A stretch of 64,000 nucleotides of DNA from Dacryopinax spathularia (lineage: Eukaryota > Basidiomycota > Dacrymycetes > Dacrymycetales > Dacrymycetaceae), in assembly GCA_037974965.1 (NCBI GenBank), contig JBBPFI010000004.1, positions 248,001 to 312,000 of the forward strand. The letters are read 5' to 3'. This document shows positions 10,901-19,745 of the stretch, piece by piece; the first letter of the stretch is position 1, and the number at the start of each line of letters is the position of its first letter. Below the pieces are notes generated by a model. That model had not been told where the DNA came from. It saw nothing but the letters and a program-made list of their open reading frames with translations, and did not search any database. The position numbers and the translations under genes are program-made.

Positions 10901-11385
10901 ACATGGCTAACAAAAGTCCCAAAGGGATTTTTGAAGGTAGTCTTCCAGACATCGTCTGGCTCCACTCGAAGCATTTCGAATGCATTGCGCAGATCCAATT
11001 TGGATCTGAATGGGTGTCGAGCGACCCATTGACGGATCTCGTCCTGATCCGGCATGGGCGTAACGTCCTTTACCGTATTGGCGTTACGTTCACGACAGTC
11101 CACTGTCGTGCGCAGCTTGCCGTTCTTCTTGGTAACGCAGAGCATGGGCAACGCGTTACCAGAGAAGCTGGGCTCCCACCATCCAGCAGTTTGGTACTGC
11201 TGGGTCTTTTCTCGCAGCTCATCGAGGTGCGCTTCGGGACAGGTAGGACGCCGCGTCACGTAGGACGCGTTATCATCAATCAGATTGATGCGGTGGTTGA
11301 CCGCCCTCAAGGGCGGAAGCACGGGGGGAATCTCCCCCGTGAGATCCACTATCTCCGCGATCAAGGTATCTCGTATACCTTGCAT
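7912..11385 (-). CDS. Retrotransposon pol: RT, RNase H, integrase, chromodomain
   Basis: An open frame of about 1157 residues. Reverse transcriptase is shown by the SKLDLRNAFEMLRV and YLDDMFIVG motifs. An RNase H domain follows. Then comes an integrase with an HHCC zinc module (ACPRC), a DDE core (MDFMGPLP, VSDRDTKF) and the GPF/Y region (YIGPFTV). A chromodomain-like end (EYVEQIDDHRWHRGQ, then WEP) places the element among chromoviruses, whose integrases are thought to target chromatin marks. Confidence 0.92.
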   Translation of the reverse strand: MQGIRDTLIAEIVDLTGEIPPVLPPLRAVNHRINLIDDNASYVTRRPTCPEAHLDELREKTQQYQTAGWWEPSFSGNALPMLCVTKKNGKLRTTVDCRERNANTVKDVTPMPDQDEIRQWVARHPFRSKLDLRNAFEMLRVEPDDVWKTTFKNPFGTFVSHVGQQGDCNLPASFQRMMMFIFQKHWMTKVVSYLDDMFIVGESLVEAIENLRVVFAILREQKLYLSVDKVCLLSDSIECLGHTITDDGIYADEDKMSVIRNAAFPRDVKSMQSFLGMVTYLAAYMPGVAAYTAPLSALTHKNKKFLVTPMHKHCFQKILAMTDRYPVLKPIDPKNGLPIFVITNASVTGVGAYYGQGPSWDQVQPAAFHSRRFTNAQMAYPTYEQELLGVLEALLKWEDKLIGRRFTVVTDHESLRYLQTQSSLSRRQARALEFLARFDCTFMHVPGRLNVVSDWLSRFTEEKSSVMADARIDKEGDTLSLARRAELMPNVSVRIMQTRYQGTKIPPRERVERPEPRTLESVRINNPKPKRAKTDIPAIDRSEPRVRESVRINGDPKGIPAPSAAAEVVAAADAATGAVAPAKDSLVSVNEGDVSGLGEGHSSPQGASANRSILDREDRPLTVANSRSPGVPASLEFTDQPDLLLAIRQGYADDPFYKKVQATLPGSTLFALDAGGFLLSLSGGGSAVYVPESWVDGRKVRSLLIEQAHISVGHFGPTKTWGSLSPRFWWPGMSREIKAYCKACPRCVTSKDSTSKPVGLLHSLPIPEAPWRSIAMDFMGPLPLSGGFDYLLVVVCRFSAMIHLIPLMTTSSSADVARFLLREVIRLHGVPASIVSDRDTKFTAKYWQELHKQLGTKLLMSTAFHPQTDGVTERMVRSVTQVLRAVIKDDQTDWFYRLPMVEFAVNASVSASTGFSPFELNYGYTPSLTNLVKHTESEFLGVDRYAREAWYNVRIATDAIIEARVQQASSANRHRRPAPEYQVNDLVYLSTRNLAVPKGRVAKLMPRYIGPFTVTKVTGTDNCKLSLPDFMLARRIHPVFHTSLLRPYVQSDSAIFPDRSPEAVFGDAPADEEYVEQIDDHRWHRGQLRFHFVWSDGTQTWEPLGKADRLAALDEYLALRGVRNPDELPQIGKEGRSGVSPHNHKARRPEARKPRSP

Positions 11386-11517
11386 ATGGTCCTCTGGGTA
11401 CGAGGAGAGACCTTCCCCACCTTTGAGGGCAGACGCCGATTGTACGGCGACTAGTGTCCGCGGAGAGCTCTCCGTCGGGGCGATGGTAGCCCCTGTCGAA
11501 GAGGTCTCCGCTACGAG

Positions 11518-14373
11518 TCAATGCTGGCTCGTCCTTCCCGGGCGGGAAGGTGGATACACTCTCTTATGCACCCTCCCGGATGATGAACCATCCGGGCTAC
11601 TGATCACGCCAGGCAAGGCCAGGTTGCTAGACAACCTAGATCCCGAAGGGAGCCAGGAGCCACCCCTTCCTCCGATAAGGACACCCTTATCGTACAGGTC
11701 CACGAGGACCTGGAACCGCCTGCCGAAAGGCAGTCCAAGGATGACTTGGTATTTATCCATATTCACTATATCGAAATAGTGGCTGGACGTTTTGTCCAAG
11801 ACCTTCACTTCCGCGTGAAGTCCGAACTGGATGACAGTTCGGCTACCTCTGCTCATCTGTTGCAGAGCAACTGGGGTATCCAGCTTCTCAAAGCGGAGGT
11901 TGTGCGCTTTGACGAAATCGGCCGAGATCGTATCGATCTCAGCGCCGCTGTCAATCAGCGCCCAAGCGGGGTGCCCATCAATCCCGATATAACACTCGAT
12001 CGGTGAAGAAGCCACCGGATCCCGTAAGGGCTGGCCCTTGCGCAAGCGCACAGTATTATCGTGCCGCCACAGATCGCCCGAGTCTGGCGTCTTGCTCCCC
12101 AAGCGAGGAGAGACAGCAGATACGCTGACCGTGCTCAGCTTGGAGCACGGAGTAATATATGCTGCCCGGACGGCAAACCGAGGAATATCCTCGGGCGGGG
12201 GTGAAGTATCCCCGGAGAGTGAGCGAGGTCCGCAGTCCTCATCCGTTTCCCATTCCTCGGGAGACGACTCCACACCCGGGGAATCCACTGGGTGGTGCAT
12301 GTAATCATCCGCTGAGGAGGACTCAGCGGCTTCGTCGACTGGCACGGCAGGCGCCGTGAGGATGCTTTCTACCCCCCCATCATCGAGCTGTATGCGGCTC
12401 GTGGCCTCTCCCGTTTCGGCGAAACGGACAGCCCTTTGGTTGGGGCACTCCGCGGCCCAGTGGCCGGACTTGCCGCAATTGAAGCAAGCGTTCCCCGAAG
12501 GCGATTTGCCATTCTGGGCCGGAGTTCGGGCTTTAGAGCCCGACCTATCAGGGATAGATCGATTGCGATCTCCTGCCCCGTTCGGTGAACGACCAAAACG
12601 GGATTTGTGCGGTCTATCACCCGCTTTCGGCGTCGGTCGGTGTACGGACCGTTCCCCCACCTGCGGGGTGTGCGTCGAAACGGATGGTTTCGCTCGGCCA
12701 GAGGTACGGTTAACCGCTGGTGTAGATAAGGCGTGCCCAGAGGCACGAGACGAGTTGACCGAGGAGTTAACCTCACGAGCTAGATCTCTAGCCCGCTCTA
12801 TTTCGCGAGCGCGGCTATACAGCTCGTCAAAGGAGCCTTGCTCCAGATCGTAACCGTTCTCGATAATACGAGTACGGATAGTTGAACCTAGAGCCTCTAG
12901 GAACCGCCGACGAATGTAGTACTCGTTCGGTACCTCGGTCATCTGCCCGAGTATGTTCAGGAGCTCGTCCTTCAAGGCCTCTACGGTCTTGCTGCCTTGG
13001 TTAAGGCGCTCGAATCGATCGTACGCTTTGTACGTTTCTTCATTAGTGAAGAAATGACCATATAACCCCTTGATCGTTCTGGGGAAATCCCAGTCCCTCC
13101 GTGGAACGCTTCCTTGCTCCACGTTCGCTTCATACCAGCGGGACGCTGAACCGGTCAGGTATTGCCCGAGGACTGTGACCTGCCACCTCGTATACTCGGG
13201 GCCAGTGGTCCCCGCAATGCGGAACATACGCACCAATTGTGCGAGGAAGGTCAGGAATACCTCGGTATCCTGTTCGCCCGAGTAGGGCGGGTCGGGGTGT
13301 CTTGGTTTCACCAAGCCGGAGTTATGAGCTCCCGATGGGGGCTCCATCGCATCATCCAGCCAATTCTGGATGCGAGCGTTGGGTGCGTTAGGCACCAATA
13401 CGGTCGACACCGGGGCAGGCCGACCGCGTGTCTCGTCTAGAGACGCGAAAACCGTAGCTGTCGTGTGTCCATGATGTTTCCTCGATTGAATCGGGGTGCG
13501 AGGAAATCCCTCGAGATCAGGTCCAACGGATTTTCCGTTCTGTCCGTCCCTCCCATACGGGCCGGGCGGTTCAGAACGGTAGTACCCCTCGGGGTACTTG
13601 TGCCCAGAGCGTTGGCCGCCAACCCTGGAGGTTCCACCGGGAGGTCGAAGTCCCGGGTTTTGTTGACTATCGGTCTGAGGAGCGATCCTCACCGAATCCG
13701 TCTCCAAACGGTCCCCTTCGTCGATGGGAGTCGACGCACCAATTGGATCGTCCAATGGTTGTACCGCGGCTCGGCGTAGGCCACGTACGAGACTATCCTC
13801 CTGGATAGGAGTATGATGAGACGCCGGGGAGTTCACCCCGGATGCCCTCGAGGCACCTCCGGATGGTGGATCGCCATCCACAGCAGCCCCTTGCCCTCCA
13901 GCTATCCGAGCAGCCAGCTCGGCAATCACCTCGGCTTGTTCGGGGTTGATATTTTTCAGGATATCATAACCCTGTGCCAGATTGGCGAACAGCTTAGCCA
14001 GCTGGTGTATACCCTCCACTGGAGCGACCGTAAGGACGCCAGGGCTGGCTGCCCGGCTTACTGGCCGGGATTGCTCGACCCAGTCAGGCTCGAGGTGACC
14101 TCCAGCTGGTGTCGGGGACGGACCAGATACCGAGGTCATCCTCGTGAGCGACGCGCCGTCGATCGCACGGGTCGAGGCCGATGCCGGAGGCGCAACCGAC
14201 AGTAACGTCGGATGAGGTCCCACCCAAGTCCCTACGGGGCTTGGCGTCGATCGCCATCCAGCGCCCGGGCTGTTGCCCGTCGATGCTGGCGGTATCATAC
14301 CAGAGACGTCGGTTGCTGTCCCTGGAGTTTCCTGGCGCAGAGCGTCAGGTGGGCGAGGCTGCCGCTGGTCCAT
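11518..14373 (-). CDS. Retrotransposon gag with aspartic protease
   Basis: Open frame of the element beginning at an ATG at 14373 just inside the 5' LTR. In order: a disordered Pro/Ser-rich N-terminal third; a capsid-like helical region (around 13330-12780); a basic linker; a CCHC zinc knuckle (CFNCGKSGHWAAEC, around 12480); an acidic stretch; and a retropepsin-type domain with the ALIDSGAEIDT active-site motif near 11950. Protease fused to gag, with pol in a following frame, is a known Ty3/Gypsy arrangement. Confidence 0.88.
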   Translation of the reverse strand: MDQRQPRPPDALRQETPGTATDVSGMIPPASTGNSPGAGWRSTPSPVGTWVGPHPTLLSVAPPASASTRAIDGASLTRMTSVSGPSPTPAGGHLEPDWVEQSRPVSRAASPGVLTVAPVEGIHQLAKLFANLAQGYDILKNINPEQAEVIAELAARIAGGQGAAVDGDPPSGGASRASGVNSPASHHTPIQEDSLVRGLRRAAVQPLDDPIGASTPIDEGDRLETDSVRIAPQTDSQQNPGLRPPGGTSRVGGQRSGHKYPEGYYRSEPPGPYGRDGQNGKSVGPDLEGFPRTPIQSRKHHGHTTATVFASLDETRGRPAPVSTVLVPNAPNARIQNWLDDAMEPPSGAHNSGLVKPRHPDPPYSGEQDTEVFLTFLAQLVRMFRIAGTTGPEYTRWQVTVLGQYLTGSASRWYEANVEQGSVPRRDWDFPRTIKGLYGHFFTNEETYKAYDRFERLNQGSKTVEALKDELLNILGQMTEVPNEYYIRRRFLEALGSTIRTRIIENGYDLEQGSFDELYSRAREIERARDLAREVNSSVNSSRASGHALSTPAVNRTSGRAKPSVSTHTPQVGERSVHRPTPKAGDRPHKSRFGRSPNGAGDRNRSIPDRSGSKARTPAQNGKSPSGNACFNCGKSGHWAAECPNQRAVRFAETGEATSRIQLDDGGVESILTAPAVPVDEAAESSSADDYMHHPVDSPGVESSPEEWETDEDCGPRSLSGDTSPPPEDIPRFAVRAAYITPCSKLSTVSVSAVSPRLGSKTPDSGDLWRHDNTVRLRKGQPLRDPVASSPIECYIGIDGHPAWALIDSGAEIDTISADFVKAHNLRFEKLDTPVALQQMSRGSRTVIQFGLHAEVKVLDKTSSHYFDIVNMDKYQVILGLPFGRRFQVLVDLYDKGVLIGGRGGSWLPSGSRLSSNLALPGVISSPDGSSSGRVHKRVYPPSRPGRTSQH

Positions 14374-14427
14374 ATGGACAGCGGTAATACCCTGTAGCAG
14401 AATCGCACGTAGGCGTGCGTAAAAAAA

Positions 14428-14605
14428 TGTAAGAGTCGTTAGACTCTTCGGTGTATCTACACCGTAGTACGCAGAACCAATGTATTGATTCTGCCTACGA
14501 CAGGGTGTAGGAAAGAAGACGTGGGAAAACCACGCGTGCCCTAATGGCACGAGATAAACATCAACCTGCTTATGGCAGGTTGATGACTAAGGGTAGTCCC
14601 TTACA
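14428..14605 (-). repeat. LTR (5' LTR of the element)
   Basis: 178 bp, the same sequence as 5182-5359. An internal hairpin (CGCACG TAGG CGTGCG, 14404-14419) lies immediately inside it. Confidence 0.95.
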
Positions 14606-14610
14606 TGCCG
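14606..14610. repeat. Target-site duplication, right copy
   Basis: TGCCG directly after the right LTR, matching 5177-5181. Confidence 0.92.
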
Positions 14611-14733
14611 CGATTGGACGCGTCCCACGGCTCGGCATATCCCTCACCGCGTCCTCCTTGCACTGACCAATTCTTGGCTCTACTCAACCAGAGCATTATT
14701 TAACGCAGTCTACACATCTCTTCCCTTGTCGAC

Positions 14734-15426
14734 TCAGCTCGATCTCTCTGATTCTTGCCCTTGTCTTGCAGGATCCAGATGCGTGATCGTGTTCCCTTGC
14801 CAACTAATCCGCAATATCCCAGTTAGCTCCTAACCGAAACCGCAAATGACAAATGAGAACTCACGCCCAGTTCTCATAGCCAACATCGAAGAAGGTACTG
14901 TCGGACACCCCTCAGCTCCTTCATGCTCTTCAGAGGGAGTTGAGAAAACATAGCGCACATATATCCCCTATCCGCTGGCAGCCCCAAACTATTTGTCCAC
15001 TCCCAATAACCCTTCGCGAACCCCTTATTGGCCTCTACACCTATCATTCCCACGCCGTACTACCTCGGAAAGCCACGCATTCCACCGTAAGTTTTTGCTC
15101 GATGGTGCAACGAGAGACGCAGGGGGACGCACAACCTGCATGATCCATGCTGGCTCGAACGTACCGCCGAAAGCGAGGTTCGGGTCGTATTTGTATTGGA
15201 GCATGAATGTCGATGTTGGTCGGCCGAGCAAGCGGGAGGAGACCTTTGTGAGACCGTGTTCATCTTTGGCTGGATGCGGGGCTATTTAGGGGCAAACGTA
15301 CCTCGCCCAGTTGGACGATGAGCGCTCTTTCGTCTGGTTGCTGCTTTTCCGTCAGCGAGAACTCAAGGCAAGATATGCGACGGACAGACGGACTTGAACA
15401 TTGGTGGTGAAGAGGATATAGGGCAT
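14734..15426 (-). CDS. MIF-like tautomerase, paralogue 1
   Basis: Six exons: 15426-15394, 15340-15302, 15243-15136, 15059-14959, 14897-14865, 14803-14734; 384 nt, 127 residues. It begins Met-Pro, and Pro-2 is the catalytic base of the tautomerase/MIF superfamily. Other family features are a TTNVQ strand, LGRP, a YDPNLAFGGTFEPAW segment, and a GLPADRGYITFF segment corresponding to the MIF region with catalytic Asn/Tyr neighbours. It is about MIF length (115 residues) plus a C-terminal tail. The exon sizes 33/39/108/101/33 nt are exactly those of the neighbour at 15941-16582, so the two arose by tandem duplication. The second exon's donor (GTCCGT) is weak but keeps the frame. The retrotransposon insertion site lies ~125 bp past its stop. 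Confidence 0.78.
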
Positions 15427-15940
15427 CTTGAACTCTCAAAAGGACACTGATGTGAATAAGGCAGCAGAAATAGGTAGAGATACACCACTTCAGCTCAGCA
15501 TGCTCCTTCGTGTTTATAACCTCCTGGGTATCCGGTCATAGCTGACGTGCTTTCTGCACTGCAATATCTGGACCTAGTACTCCTAGCCAGGCAAGTAGAG
15601 AGGGCGAGCCAGTTTCGCGCTATCAACATCCCGATGAGTCACATCCCCGATGAACACCGGAGTTTAACCGTCTCCTACGTGTGTTTTGGCCGGGCTTGGC
15701 ACGGTGATTAGTGCCCACGACTAAGGCGGGCTTCGTGGATTGGAGAGTGGCGGCGAGTAGGAAATGTCAAAGCCGGCGGTTCCACTGCAGTAGACGGTGC
15801 GTGTCTGCACCGCCAAGGTCCGCCGTCGCCCTTCTCGCGCAGGCAAAGATCCCGAACTTCCAATTCCATCATTCATTCTCTCGATATACAAGTTGCTCCT
15901 ACAACCGCCTGCGCAGCTGTCCTGTCTTCGCGATTCGACC
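15427..15940. other. Intergenic, between the two tautomerase genes
   Basis: 514 bp. Upstream region of paralogue 1 and downstream of paralogue 2. No conserved coding or RNA feature seen. Confidence 0.6.
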
Positions 15941-16582
15941 TCACGCCTTCTGCTTCTTCGGATCACGGAAAGCGAGTGTCTGCCCCTTCGCCCTGGAACG
16001 AAATCAGCACATCCGTAACATGCGCACACTCAAGATCGCTTACGCCCAGTTCTCCCAGCCCGGGTCGAAGAACGTACTGGTCGATCGTCAGTATCTCAAG
16101 AGATGGGTGGCAAGCGATGAGGAGACGTACATGTACCCTCTGTCGGCTGGCAGACCCTTCGACGTCGCCCATTCCCAGTAACCCTTCGTGAACTCCTCGT
16201 TGGCTTGCTCGTTGATTACTCCCAGGGCGTACTGTTACCGCAGACAATGTCAGTTTCGGCATGTATGCAGGACAGAAGCCACACGCACGACCTGTAGCAT
16301 CCATGCTGGCTCGAATGTGCCCGCGAACGCGAGGTTCGGCTCGTACTTGTACTGGATCATGAATGCCTGGAGAGGCTTGCCGAGGACCTTGGCCGATGCC
16401 TACATCGCTAGATCAGTCCCGTCCGGCACGCGATAAATAATGTGAATAGGACGTACCTCGCCCAGAGAGAGGACGATGTCCTTCTCGTCGCCGAGCTAGT
16501 GAGAGTACGTTAACTCATCAAGCATTGGGTTTTGGTGGATAGCGCGCACCTGAACATTCGTAGAAAGGACAACGTGCGGCAT
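15941..16582 (-). CDS. MIF-like tautomerase, paralogue 2
   Basis: Six exons: 16582-16550, 16495-16457, 16399-16292, 16231-16131, 16076-16044, 15992-15941; 366 nt, 121 residues. Starts Met-Pro-His with the catalytic N-terminal proline. It shares QYKYEPNLAFAGTFEPAW, KGYWEWATSKGLPADRGY and TFFDPGWENWA with its neighbour, but has a different basic C-terminus (RDPKKQKA). In fungi, MIF/tautomerase proteins are small trimeric enzymes of unclear substrate. Divergent from the HVA1-like gene at 17072, with which it shares a 489-bp upstream region. Confidence 0.8.
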
Positions 16583-17071
16583 GTTGCTTCACTCAACGGC
16601 TCTTTAAGCAATACAAGAAGAGGTCGAGCAGAGCAGGAGAGTTGGCTACCAGATGTCCCTCCATCGCTAGGCCAACTGTCCAGCACGACACCCTCCACCT
16701 CCAGACAGCTGGCGGCGAGGGGAGCATGAACCTCTCAGCCAGATGATGCGTCGGCCCATGATGATCGCGACATCGGGCATTTTCAAGTTATCACCGACAG
16801 CATTCGGCTCCGACCGGAGATGATCGGTTTCTGATCCCTGAGGCGGCGCCCGATCGGGGAGAGCGTGGCGATCGTGCGATCTTGAGGTTTTTCCACTGTG
16901 ACGCCACAGAGAGATGGAGTTGATGATGTCGTTGGCTGGCTGGTTAATGGGGAGGGGCGAGACGATGAAGGGAGTTAGAAGATGCTGCATATAGCTGCCT
17001 GCTGTCGACCTCCCGTGAGAGATATACGAGTTACTCCCATCTTACGCGCATACACCCAAACTCCACCAACA
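16583..17071. promoter_or_regulatory. Divergent promoter region
   Basis: 489 bp between the start codons of tautomerase paralogue 2 (minus) and the HVA1-like gene (plus). It must hold both promoters. A 107-residue minus-strand frame inside it is low-complexity and not accepted as a gene. Confidence 0.55.
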
Positions 17072-17421
17072 ATGGCCGACCAGATCTCGAAAGGTGACGA
17101 AGTGCAGTACGTCCCACTTTCATCACACCCACACGGAGTTATCCTTAGCCGTCTTCCGCTTCACACAGCTGGAAATGGGGCCAAGGAACCGCCTCCGGTA
17201 CAGTAGCCGAGATCGTCGAGGACGGCAAGGTGGAAGTGACGAGCAATAAGGGCAACACCGTGAGCCGGAATGCCAGGGGAAGCGACGATCCTGCGGTGAA
17301 AATTGAGAGAAATGGGGTGAGTGTGCCCCACTGTGCCCGGCTGAAAGGATGCTGATTACGGGATGCTTAGAACGATGTTGTCAAGTTGGCTCACGAGCTG
17401 CAGGAAGTCAAGGACGCTTGA
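17072..17421 (+). CDS. HVA1-type TUDOR small protein (DUF2945)
   Basis: Three exons: 17072-17106, 17169-17316, 17371-17421; 234 nt, 77 residues. The protein reads KGDEVHWKWGQGTASGTVAE, then VTSNKGNTVSRNA, then DPAVKIERNGNDVVKLAHEL. This is the conserved core of the hypervirulence-associated TUDOR domain family: GDxVxWxWG, ...KGN..xRNA, PAVxIERsGNDVVK. The domain is widespread in fungi and bacteria and was named from a Cryptococcus metabolic regulator (HVA1). Its biochemical role is poorly defined. The length equals the bare domain. Confidence 0.88.
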
Positions 17422-17995
17422 CCGCCGCGGTCAATGTACTCTCAGCCCTACTGAAGGACAGATCGCCCGGCTTGATGTAGTACAAATAGGCACTTCTGTG
17501 AGATGAGAATCGAAGCTCATGAACGTGAACACCTCGCGGTTCCTCCTAAATGCGCGGCCGAGCAACTGGGTACACAACTGAGTTATGGTTATCGGGTACC
17601 TACTTTTGATGTGACGGTCTCATGAAGCGTGCATTCCAATGCATCCACTCCAGGGAAGATGGAAATTCAGAAAAAGGCCGGCTTTGGATCTGCGCAACGC
17701 CTAATGTTTTGGCTATGCGCCACAATCGCACCCGGAGGCGAAGGCTCCCACTTGTGCCTGAGTTGTCGGGTGAGACCGGTCGCCACGCGCAGCAAATCAT
17801 GGCCATGGGCGTGCCGTTTCCCACGACTTCGCGATAAACACGCTTCCATGTCCCCACTGGCGATCGCGCGGGCTGGTGATGGAGCAAACGAGGCGATTAG
17901 GAGAGCAATGCATTCACCCAAAGACCCAAAACAGATTATACAAAGAGATTAAACTTGTCACTGCAAACAGTGGTAGACTGGGGCCCGGGACGTAC
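17422..17995. other. Intergenic
   Basis: 574 bp between the convergent HVA1-like gene and the WSC gene; it holds both 3' regions. Nothing else seen. Confidence 0.6.
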
Positions 17996-19214
17996 TCATC
18001 GCTGGGTCGTGAGAGTTTTGTACGAAGTAGTGGTATACGGCGAGACGGTGTACGTCGTGGTAGGGACTGCCGCGACCGACGTTTTGGTAGAGGTGAACGT
18101 CTGCGTCGTGTACGAAGTGGTAGTGAACGGCGATGCGGTCGGAATGCTCTCCGTGGTAGTCACGGGCACGTAGACTTGGGTGCTAAAGGTGACCGATCCT
18201 TGGGTCGTGATAGTGTAAACCACTGGAGACGTGGTAGGCACGAGGACGGGCACGGTGGTGGATACAGTGGTGGTTTGCCCAACGAGGTTGTACGAGGTCG
18301 ACGTGAATGTGACAGGGTGATGACTCGTTGTTGTGATCGTCTTAACCAGCGTGGTCAAGATAATGACTGGCTGAATGACGGTGGTGAGCGGGTCAACAAA
18401 GCTGGTCGTGCCGGTGTAGATGGAGAGGGTGAAACTTGAGTAAGCGAATGTCTTGTCGGAGATAGAGGTTGTGGTGTATGGAACTGCGGCGGTGACGGTG
18501 TACGTGGAGGGATCCAGCTCAAGACTATCGCTCGTGACTGTTTCGAGGACGCCTGTCGTACCCGTCACGGTGTAAGGCGTCGCTTCGACCTCCGTCGTAG
18601 GGGTTGCAACGGAGACCACAGTTTCGAAAGGAACGTCGAACGTGGCAGTGCCCTCGACGGGTGCCGACTCTGTGGTCGTCGCCGTGACTGGGATGTACAA
18701 GGTTGTGCTGCCGGTGAACACTTCATCAATGGTCTTGGAGCCAGTGACAGGGACGGCGATGGTAGTGGTGTACGTTGCGGGGCTCGTGTGCTTGTACACC
18801 GACAGGGCCGCGCCTCCACCGCAAATCTCTCCTTTGTTACCTACCCGAGGAAGCATCAGTAACGGTTTCCCCGGAGCTAGAAACCGGAGGAAGCTTACCG
18901 CTGCAGGGTGTAGAGCAAAATAGGCTGAAGAGAGGCAATGCGAAGGTGTCCTTCCCGCAGTAACACTTCTTTCCGTCCTCTACTCCGGCATACGGGTACC
19001 CGTCCGCTCCGCAGGCATTCAGGCATGTCTCCACCGTTAGCGAGTTGGACGTGAGCTTCAACACCGGCTTGGGGCTGAAGAGGAAGAGGTCGAGCCAGCA
19101 CCCGACGTAGTTCCACCCATTGTACGAGTTCAACGTCGTTGGATGGACGGGAGCCCCCTCGACGCAAATGCCAGCCAAGAAGGCGATGAGGAACGAAAGG
19201 AGGAGCTTGGCCAT
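17996..19214 (-). CDS. Secreted WSC-domain protein with Thr/Val-rich tail
   Basis: Two exons, 19214-18899 and 18840-17996, with donor GTAAGC and acceptor TAG; 386 residues. The N-terminus is a clear signal peptide (KLLLSFLIAFLAGICVEG, cleavage near residue 20). A WSC domain spans ~34-125: YVGCW, LTVETCLNACG, YAGVEDGKKCYCG, PCSG and EICGGGAALSVY are its usual cysteine landmarks. The remaining ~260 residues are Thr/Ser/Val-rich with repeated YTTT/TTTS units and would be heavily O-mannosylated. WSC domains bind glycans; such proteins occur in the cell wall or as secreted carbohydrate binders. The tail ends TTQR with no hydrophobic GPI-anchor signal, so I infer secretion or wall trapping rather than membrane anchoring. 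Confidence 0.85.
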
Positions 19215-19745
19215 TAGGTGGAAGGGGGCTGGGAAGGATCGATGTACGGAACGGGCCCCAACTCATGACGTTAAGAGGAAGTTCCCCAGGTTCCATCCGA
19301 GATATGAAAATTTGAGTTGAAAACATTCCATGAGACAGAATCGTCCCTGTCTAGGGCAGGAAGTGAACCGGGGTTGACGAGAGCATTTGACGAGTCCTGG
19401 GATCGAAGGGGTCGAGAGCCATAGCAGAACTCGTGGCGTGATTGCCTCTTTTGAGTTTGCCACAACACGGAGTCTCGCTCCTTGGCAGGGCGGTTCTCAG
19501 CTGGATGACAGGCAGTTTCTGAGGAAGGGGTGGGGTCTCGGACGCATTACACAACTCCGTAGGGGACAAGCGAGACATCTCCGCGCGGAATCCGACGCGC
19601 TATCGATACACCCGTGGGTTCGGGCCCTTATGTGGCAGGCTCCTGGCCAGCCAAGGAATACCGTTCTGACGCAGTTTTGACGGGCATTAGGGGAATGTGC
19701 ACAGTTAATACACTTTTGTCTACGACAAAAATAGAAGCAGTTTGT
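19215..19745. other. Intergenic
   Basis: 531 bp: upstream of the WSC gene and downstream of the aminotransferase gene. Nothing else recognised. Confidence 0.6.

Larger units (their letters stand above)
5182..14605 (-). mobile_element. Ty3/Gypsy chromovirus LTR retrotransposon, looks whole and young
   Basis: A 9.4-kb element transcribed on the minus strand. Parts in transcript order: 5' LTR 14605-14428; gag with a CCHC zinc knuckle and an aspartic protease domain (14373-11518); pol with reverse transcriptase, RNase H, integrase and a C-terminal chromodomain (11385-7912); an extra coding region between integrase and the 3' LTR (about 7884-5459); polypurine tract next to the 3' LTR; 3' LTR 5359-5182. 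The two 178-bp LTRs read as identical and the insertion is flanked by a perfect 5-bp duplication TGCCG (5177-5181 and 14606-14610). Both signs point to very recent insertion. It lies between a tautomerase gene and the MCP1-like gene. The whole element is packed with short perfect inverted repeats (see findings). No primer-binding site of the usual TGG-initial type was recognised next to the 5' LTR. Confidence 0.95.

Noticed and set aside
16667-16990. 107-residue minus-strand frame between the tautomerase and HVA1-like genes
   Set aside because: No recognisable domain, no splice partners, and it fills a divergent promoter.
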